This document shows positions 9,501-14,626 of a stretch of DNA of 14,626 nucleotides, one piece after another. Both the position numbers and the translations under genes were made by a program. Below the pieces are notes generated by a model. The model did not search any database. It saw only the letters and a program-made list of their open reading frames with translations, and was not told where the DNA came from. The stretch's first letter is position 1. Every line of letters begins with the position of its first letter. The stretch is from Chlamydomonas sphaeroides (taxonomy: Eukaryota > Chlorophyta > Chlorophyceae > Chlamydomonadales > Chlamydomonadaceae), in NCBI GenBank assembly GCA_001662425.1, contig BDDC01000941.1, positions 23,401 to 38,026 on the forward strand, written 5' to 3'.

Positions 9501-10741
9501 TGCGCCAGCGCGTGGTGTGTTCACTGTGAAGGAGAATCATAGAGTAACACACGACACTGTATCAAGGGGTTGGCGGGGAAAGGAGCGTCGTGCGCGCCAG
9601 CGATGTGGGTCGGGAGGTCGGGGTTCGGTTGGAGAGGAAACACGGACGTGAGCCATTTTGCGTTGCTGCCAGTCCAACCCAGTGCCCCCCGCCGCACCTA
9701 GACGATGTGCGGGTGGTGCAGCTGCCATGGTTATGATTACAATGGATATGAGCATATGTGTCGCATACGCAGCATAGATACCCATCACGACCTGCTGAGC
9801 CCTCATGCCACGCCGCACCTGCACCACGTGCGGGTGGCGCAGCTGCGGTGACATCAGCGCCTCGCGGATGCTCGCGCCGTCCTGCGATCGCACGCGCGTG
9901 CGAGGGGAGGGGCGGGGCGGGGGAGCGGCTGCCAAGCGTGTGTGTGGCGGCGAGCGCCGGCCGGTGCGCTGGCGGGAGCTGTGGCGCGGAACGAGCCCCG
10001 GGGGGGAACCCGCTGGCGGCTGCTGCCACGGCCCTGGCCCGTGCCTCGCCTGCTCCCGGACGACCACCAGCTTGGCCGCCGCTTCGGCGCCCTGGTACTG
10101 GCACCGGTACACGCAGCCTGCATGCGAGGGGTGCCGTACGTATGGCGACGAGGGACGGGCGGTTGGGTGTGGGCTGCGACGTGCCGGTACGGCAGGGCAG
10201 GGTGCTGGATGCGTTAGGAGCGTGCGGCTCGCTTAGTCGGTTGCCCCCGCGACGCACCACAGGCGCCCTGGCCGACCCGCTGGAAGAGCTGAATGTCATC
10301 GATGAACCGCTCCGGGGTCTGTGGAGGGGTAGCGTTATGCCGTGCACGTGCATAAAAAGGAGCGAGCGTGACAAAATTCCAGTCTTACAGCCTTACCGAG
10401 GGCAAGAGCGAATCCCTGCTGCTGAGCAAGCTTGAGAGGAGCGTGCTCACGGCCTGCTGTGAGGCGTCTGCTGGCGCTGCAAGGATGTCTTTTGGCGTCT
10501 TTGCAGTAGTTGCCAGGCCTGCAGCTGCAGTGACGGCGAAGTCGTCGCTTGTAAGCCACGCTATGGCCTGCGGCTCCGCTGGTTTCTCTGCAGCCGTTGC
10601 CGCATTCCCGGTCCGTCGAGCGACCTCAACAGGCTCCGAACTGTCGCTAGAACACCTTCTTGATACAGGAACTTGTTGCTGGTGCTTTGGTGAGGCGACC
10701 GGCTTGTCCGCGCGTACAAGACAGGCAAAGGCGTTTCCCAT
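6532..10741 (-). CDS. TKL-type protein kinase, 13 exons, N-acylated
   Basis: Exons: 10741-10397, 10318-10258, 10117-10050, 9881-9819, 9385-9253, 8931-8821, 8585-8378, 8134-8097, 7917-7853, 7569-7503, 7280-7152, 6963-6884, 6651-6532. They total 1488 nt (495 residues) and all phases agree. Motifs: glycine loop GQGACGCVY (131-139), lysine K151 in AAAK, helix-C glutamate probably E165, hinge LLMLVQEFCNCGDLL, catalytic loop HGDLKPCN (341-348) with D343 and N348, metal site DFG (367-369), GTLAYASPE (387-395) in place of APE, DVYSFG (406-411), and ERPSF near the end. All catalytic residues are present, so it should transfer phosphate from ATP to Ser/Thr, possibly Tyr. The HRD arginine is glycine, making it non-RD, as in many algal TKL kinases. 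Residues 1-115 are disordered-looking; MGNAFAC offers Gly2 for myristoylation and Cys7 for palmitoylation, implying membrane attachment. The Trp usual before DPxxRPSF is missing (CVSGDPGERPSF). Intron 3 appears to be GC-AG. Upstream ATGs out of frame lie just before the start. The gene is divergent from the BTB-like gene. Confidence 0.88.
7751..7841. repeat. Microsatellite-like tandem repeat in kinase intron 9
   Basis: Irregular repeats of ACACAGACAAGC, GCAGACATGC and ACGC units fill the stretch just downstream of the intron 9 donor (7852). It is simple-sequence DNA inside an intron and lies outside the coding exons. Confidence 0.8.
8282..8360. repeat. Hexanucleotide repeat (GCAGCC)n in kinase intron 7
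   Basis: About 13 perfect copies of GCAGCC on the plus strand, read as GGCTGC in the kinase transcript. The repeat starts about 17 nt inside intron 7, directly after the donor at 8377. It accounts for poly-Ala or Arg-Ser runs in the frames that cross it, which are artefacts. As RNA it is G-rich and could form stable hairpins or G-tetrad structures next to the splice site. Confidence 0.93.
9690..9846 (-). repeat. Duplicated 3' end of kinase exon 4
   Basis: The stretch 9811-9846, which codes QLRHPHVVQ and includes the intron 4 donor CAG/GTGCGG, recurs at 9690-9725 with 31 of 36 positions identical (offset 121 bp). The second copy reads QLHHPHIV followed by TAG exactly where the exon would end, so it cannot serve as an in-frame extension. 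It lies inside intron 4. The 85 bp between the copies are AT-richer than the surrounding gene. Confidence 0.88.
9882..10049 (-). other. Probable GC-AG intron (kinase intron 3)
   Basis: The best-fitting junction is GAGCAG/GCGAGG to GATCGCAG/GACGGC. It joins KLVVVREQ to DGASIREAL, the expected spacing between the beta-3 lysine and helix C. No GT donor nearby gives an equally good protein: CTG/GTGGTG would delete six residues. The intron is 168 nt, a multiple of three, and has no in-frame stop, so unspliced RNA would add 56 Pro/Arg-rich residues. Confidence 0.6.
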
Positions 10742-11834
10742 AGCTCAAGTCGCAATAGATAGCTCTCTGAGTGACATTGCTTCATGCACAACTGCTGCAA
10801 TAGCTGGAAGCAGCGTTTTGGGGGTAAACGAATGGGATTGTGATGCGATCAGTCACCATCGACAACGGGTTCCACGGCACCTCATTCCCGCACTGTTGGT
10901 GAAATCGTTGCCTTTCGAACCCTGAAGATGGCACGCTGCAATGAGACGTACGCTTCGATTCATATGCGTGCCGTACCGCGCCTCGCCCCTGACGACCCTC
11001 CCTGACCGACTCGCCCGTCTCCCCACCTGACCCGCCACAAGCCGCATACCTTGCCGCATGACTGCAGCGCCTGCATCATCACATGTCCTCACCATACACC
11101 ATAAGTTGTTATGATCAGTGTGCTGCGGAGTGGCGGCCAGTGCGTGGCTGCGGAGTGGCGGCGGAGGCGGAGCGGGTGGTCGTGGGCAGGAGGTCGTGGG
11201 TGGTAGCCTGTGTTCGCAGCCGCCGCAAGCGGCCGCAACACAGCTAGAGCGGCAGCAGCGGTGGCATGCGTAGAGATGTATGGTCCTGCCGTGGAGGCAG
11301 TTCGGGCGGCAAAGTCCGGCCCGTGAGGTGAGTGCACGGCAGGGGCACGGATGTCGGTGTGCCTGAGACCCCTTAAATAGTTCCAATATAAACGCATGAT
11401 GACCGGCCGTGTGGTCTGGTCTGGGTGGCATCTTTGGGGGGCGAGCCATGCACCCATGCGCGGCTGGGACAGGTTTGGGGTGCGGGCGGTGACGGGGGCG
11501 GGCGTGCCGAGACTGTCTGGGGTGTCGGTAGCTGTCATCGCCGCGTCGGCCGGGCAGAGGGCAAGCTGGCACAAGGATATTGAACCGTCTTCTTTGCCTA
11601 TCATAGCCTGACTTGGAGCAGTAATTCGTAGCACAGTTTTGGCTGTCAGCCATTCGCGGGCAAGGTTGCTCGCTGTTCTCGCATTTCGTCGACTCAGGCT
11701 TCAAGCCCTCAGGGTGAGCGGTCTGACCCAGCTCGTCACTGCGCCGAAGATTGCGCGAAAAGGAAGCTTCAGCTGTCGCATCATCTTCCGGCCCATTCAT
11801 GCCCCACAGGGCATCCTCGTCGCACGTCCCAGCC
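10742..11834. other. Divergent spacer between kinase and BTB-like genes
   Basis: About 1.1 kb separates two start codons pointing away from each other, so it should hold both promoters and 5' untranslated regions. On the kinase side, out-of-frame ATGs lie within 60 nt of the chosen start. A 16-bp element, GCTGCGGAGTGGCGGC, is repeated 25 bp apart (11122-11137 and 11147-11162). A GCCGC-AA-GCGGC hairpin lies at about 11221-11232. The TATA-like site at 11387 is listed separately. Long open frames here, such as 10853-11899 on the minus strand, lack domain-like sequence. Confidence 0.55.
11387..11392 (+). promoter_or_regulatory. TATA-like sequence upstream of the BTB-like gene
   Basis: TATAAA lies in a short AT-rich pocket 443 bp before the BTB-like start codon. 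If it is the TATA box the 5' untranslated region would be about 410 nt and would contain several upstream ATGs, so it may well not be the functional site. Confidence 0.22.
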
Positions 11835-12905
11835 ATGGCGCCCAAACGCCGCCGCAGCTCATCCTGCCTTCTGGCGGACGACGAGCCCGACCTGCACATC
11901 CTGGTGCACGGCCGCGAGCAGCCGCTGCCCGCGCACCACCACCTGCTCCGGCTCTACAGCCGGGTGGTCAGGGACATGCCGCTGAGCGCCAGCGGCCCCA
12001 CCGTGTGGGACCTGCGGCAGCTGGTGCTGGAGGGACAAAACGAGCCTGTGTCGGAGGCGGTCGTGCAGCGCTGGCTGGACGTGGTCTATGCACATGTCGA
12101 CAAGGCCCGCCGCAGCGGCCCCCCGATAATGTTGGTGGAGGCCCAGCCGCTGCTGCTCTTCGCGGACGCCGTGTGCAGCTGCGACGCCGCCGTTGATGAC
12201 ATCGCCAAGCAGCTGCTCGACAACTCGGAGCTCAGCCTGGTCGTGCCGCTGGGCGAGGGCGAGCAGCGGCGGGAGGTGGAGCTGCGGCTGCGGGGCCGCC
12301 TGCACTACATTGGCAGCGTAGACAGGCTCATGTACGTCTCGGTGCCCAGGCATCGGAGCAGCGCACCCGTGCTGCTGCTGTCGGTGGCGGACTTCGCACC
12401 CCACGCCAACACCTTCTCCGCCGCCGTGTGCTCCGCACTGGAGGGCTGGCGGTTCCTGGCCGCCGGCCGGCTGGGCATGGTGCCGCTGGTGCGGCTGCTG
12501 CTGGACTTCATGCGGACGCACCTGCTCAGCAGTAACATGACCAATATCTTTAAGGGGGCCCTGTCCACCGTCCTCAGCTCCCGAGTGCTGCACGCCATGC
12601 CCAAGGAGCTGATGTTCGAGGCCTTCGTGCGCGACAGCCTCGTGTTCCCCACCAACCAGGTGGAGCTGTCGTGGGACAAGCCGGTCACGGCACGGCTCGT
12701 CACGGCAGAGGCGGCCGCTATGTTTGGCGTGGGCCCGGTCAGCAGCGTGAAGCCGAAGATGTACCCGTGTGCCAGTGGCGGCACAATCTGCGCGGAGGGA
12801 GCGGCGTCCGTAATCCTGACGGGCGTGCTGGGCGGCCTGCCCCATGATGAGCGGGCTGCCTTCGTCCAGTATGTCGTCGAGGAGGCGGTGAAGGAAGACG
12901 ATTGA
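11835..12905 (+). CDS. BTB/POZ-like domain protein, intronless
   Basis: One uninterrupted frame of 356 residues. I chose ATG 11835 because GCCATGG is an excellent start context; an in-frame ATG at 11799 (TTCATGC) would add 12 residues in a poor context. Residues 19-48 (DLHILVHGREQPLPAHHHL, then LYSRVVRDMP) match the BTB core pattern: Asp, alternating hydrophobics, a Gly turn, a Pro-Ala-His segment and a helix leading to RVV. WDL and Leu-rich helices up to about residue 130 fit the rest of a BTB fold. KRRR at 4-7 could be a nuclear import signal. Residues 135-356 are unrecognised, with conserved-looking segments such as LHYIGSVDRLMYVSVP. BTB domains dimerise and often serve as cullin-3 adaptors; no Kelch, MATH or zinc finger is visible here. 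Similar intronless BTB-like genes are numerous in Chlamydomonas, which suggests a lineage expansion. Codon use is strongly C/G-ending. Confidence 0.8.
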   Translation: MAPKRRRSSSCLLADDEPDLHILVHGREQPLPAHHHLLRLYSRVVRDMPLSASGPTVWDLRQLVLEGQNEPVSEAVVQRWLDVVYAHVDKARRSGPPIMLVEAQPLLLFADAVCSCDAAVDDIAKQLLDNSELSLVVPLGEGEQRREVELRLRGRLHYIGSVDRLMYVSVPRHRSSAPVLLLSVADFAPHANTFSAAVCSALEGWRFLAAGRLGMVPLVRLLLDFMRTHLLSSNMTNIFKGALSTVLSSRVLHAMPKELMFEAFVRDSLVFPTNQVELSWDKPVTARLVTAEAAAMFGVGPVSSVKPKMYPCASGGTICAEGAASVILTGVLGGLPHDERAAFVQYVVEEAVKEDD

Positions 12906-14380
12906 CGGGCGTGTCCTGCATTACGAGTACGGTAAGCTGCTTTGTGGAGCAGCAGCAGTGGCATGATAGCGCCGCCTATCTAGGTGCCGCCTATCTATGT
13001 ACGCGTAGGGTGTGCTGAATGGGGTGCGACCGGCGATAGCTAGCTACCCACCGATTATCAATCTAGCTGGTGGGCTGACAGGACTCCATTGGTGGGACTG
13101 CGGTGGGGTCATGGCGGCGACAGAGGGTTCGTTGGCATGGTTGCCATGCAAAATGGCGCATGATGACAGGCGGCGCCCTGCGTGTTTGGATGTTACACCG
13201 TTCGTACTGGTGTTGCTGCTTTGTACGGCATGGCATGCGTTGCTTGGTACAGCGTGTGTATAAACATAACACGGGAGCAGGGGCACAACGCAACATAGTG
13301 TGACGTGCCGCATGCAGAGGCTAGCTTCTGGCGGCGTCGGCGACCGGGCGGGTTGTGTTTTGTGCGTGGGCCGCCCGATGTGGCCGATCCAGACTCGGAC
13401 TGGAGCGCTGCCTCCGACGCGTCGGCGGGGGGTGCGCATGACGGCAGCCCAAACTCCGATGCGTAGGGTTGGTGCCGATGCGTGCTCCGCCGTTGTGCCC
13501 TGACCTTCGACCTCGCGTGTGTGCTGTGCTACATACGGCTAGCGGCATGCTGTACCTGTCGCCTCACTGTGCGTGCGCCTGCGAGCGTGACGCTGCCGAC
13601 GGCTGTGACTTCCGCGTGTGCTTGAGTGGCTGGTGGCGCTGACAGAAGTGTTAAGAGCTTTCTCCTGTGCCCTACCGGGCCAGGGGCGTGGGTTTTGGGG
13701 CGTGGCCGCTGCGGCTCTGGCGTAGTGTGCTTCTACCCTTGACTGGCGGCGCCAGGCTTCCTGGTCGCTGGTCTCGGCGGGGTCTCTGGTTCGTGCGTGG
13801 GCGTGCCCTCGGGCTGGGCGTCTGTGCCGGCTCCATGTAACACCTGCTTTCTAGCCACAGGCTGTTGAGTAGCCACGCACGCTGCGCCTCTCTCCGCGAG
13901 GAGCCTGGAGGGCAGCGAACAGCCGCCTTACAGTATGCGCAACAGATGCGGCAGTGCGGTCTGTCCGAGTCTCACACGTCCTCGCCCGCAGCCGCCGCGC
14001 CCATCCGCATCTGCCCATGCCCTGCCGAGAATGGAAATGTGAATAGCTAGATGCTGTGGGAGCTAGCTTCCAGGCGCCATGCCCCGTCCTGGCCGCCTAG
14101 CCTTTCCCTGACCCCCGGCGCTGCCACACACGGCCTGCTACAGCACCTCGCCACCTGGGCCGCCCTGCCCCGCCACTTCTGCCCCGGGATGGTGCTGCGC
14201 CGCCGCACGCTGCACCGCCCGCCGGCGGCCCGCGTCGCGGCGGCGGCGGCGGCGGCCCTCTGACTCTGAGCCGCTGTGGGACTCGGAGCCGCTCTGCGCG
14301 CAGGGTGGCCCGGCAGCAGCAGCAGGGGCAGGCAGGGCGCGGAGGCGTCACGCGCATTCCAGGGGTCGTATCTTACTTTG
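12906..14380. other. 3' region of the BTB-like gene and intergenic sequence
   Basis: The first 930 bp probably form the 3' untranslated region of the BTB-like gene up to the TGTAA at 13836. A 15-bp tandem (GCCGCCTATCTA) lies at about 12970-12999 and another CTAGCTACC at 13040. Between 13862 and 14312 two plus-strand frames (13865-14050 and 14051-14263) have algal codon use, and an 18-bp repeat at about 14263-14297 would encode DSEPLW/DSEPLC in a third frame. This may be remnants of a gene or exons I cannot connect, so I do not call a gene. Confidence 0.4.
13836..13840 (+). terminator. TGTAA polyadenylation-type signal
   Basis: TGTAA is the usual polyadenylation signal of volvocine algae. This is the first one on the plus strand after the BTB-like stop, 931 bp downstream. 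That is long, but long 3' untranslated regions are common in Chlamydomonas. No other plus-strand gene lies between. Confidence 0.5.
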
Positions 14381-14389
14381 GGGGGTATA

Positions 14390-14605
14390 GGAAAGCCTAT
14401 CGATCGCCCGCCGTTTTAGGGACCGTCCTATCGACCCGTCGTATCGATCAAGGGGTCAAATCGTCGGTGTCCGATCGATCGACGTGGTGTCGATTAAGGC
14501 GTCAAATCCGGGGTGTCCTATCGATTGACGTGGTGTCGATCAAGGTTTCGAATCCTGGCTGTCCCATCGATTGACGGGTGTCAAGGCATTAAACAAGGCT
14601 ACTGT
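14390..14605. repeat. 46-bp tandem repeat array at right edge
   Basis: Units share GTCCTATCGATTGACG and GTGTCGATCAAGG followed by a GTCAAATC-like end. The GTCC anchor falls at 14425, 14469, 14515 and 14561, spacings of 44, 46 and 46 bp. A partial copy starts near 14396 and the last unit degrades near 14600. The array is much richer in A, T and the motif ATCGAT than the rest of the window. It looks like a minisatellite or the repeat region of a mobile element extending beyond the window. A TATAAA follows at 14617-14622. Confidence 0.8.
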
Positions 14606-14626
14606 CAATAAGGGCGTATAAATGCA

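Noticed and set aside
10368..10925. 185-codon plus-strand frame
   Set aside because: Antisense to kinase exon 1 and its 5' region; no start context or domain.
10853..11899. 348-codon minus-strand frame in the divergent spacer
   Set aside because: Arg/Cys/His-rich, no domain, overlaps the start of the BTB-like gene and lies where promoters are expected.
11859..12845. 328-codon minus-strand frame across the BTB-like gene
   Set aside because: His/Gln-rich mirror of a highly biased coding strand; the plus frame has the better start context and a BTB core.
13865..14263. Two short plus-strand frames with algal codon use
   Set aside because: No shared splice phase, domain or start could be established; described only as possible remnants.
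14545..14556. TTTCGAATCC resembling a tRNA T-arm (B box)
   Set aside because: It is a variant of the 46-bp tandem repeat; no acceptor stem, anticodon arm or A box lies upstream.

Overview
The window reads as nuclear DNA of a volvocine green alga (Chlamydomonas relatives). The evidence is high GC with C/G-ending codons, one gene cut into many small exons by introns of about 80-430 nt with GTGCGG/GTGAGY donors and (C)GCAG acceptors, proline/alanine-rich coding sequence, and a TGTAA polyadenylation-type signal behind the one intronless gene. There are no bacterial operons, rRNA or tRNA genes, or CRISPR arrays. All gene models come from reading the sequence by eye; no database search or transcript data was available.

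Layout, left to right. (1) 1-486, minus strand: the first two coding exons of a gene that runs off the left edge. They encode a short cytosolic N-terminus, one membrane span and the start of a probable extracytoplasmic region. (2) 487-4494: about 4 kb with no convincing gene, holding short palindromes, small tandem repeats and probable decayed dispersed repeats. (3) 4495-5565, minus strand: a long Pro/Ala-rich open frame, possibly an exon of an unrecognised gene. (4) 6532-10741, minus strand: the centrepiece, a complete protein kinase gene that I could assemble from 13 exons with every splice phase agreeing. It predicts a 495-residue tyrosine-kinase-like (TKL) enzyme with an MGNAFAC N-terminus suited to myristoylation and palmitoylation. 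(5) 10742-11834: the spacer between the divergent kinase and BTB-like genes. (6) 11835-12905, plus strand: an intronless gene for a 356-residue protein with a BTB/POZ-like N-terminal segment. (7) 12906-14626: the long 3' untranslated or intergenic region, then a 46-bp tandem repeat array reaching the right edge.

The membrane protein (sensor-like), the acylated kinase (relay-like) and the BTB-like protein belong to types that are expanded in these algae. Nothing here shows that they act in one pathway. The least expected signal is inside the kinase gene. Two exon 3' ends, each with its 5' splice site, are duplicated at almost the same offset (121 and 124 bp), each pair separated by about 85-91 bp of AT-richer sequence. 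One copy has a TAG exactly at the splice junction; the other event appears to have replaced the C-terminus of the kinase.
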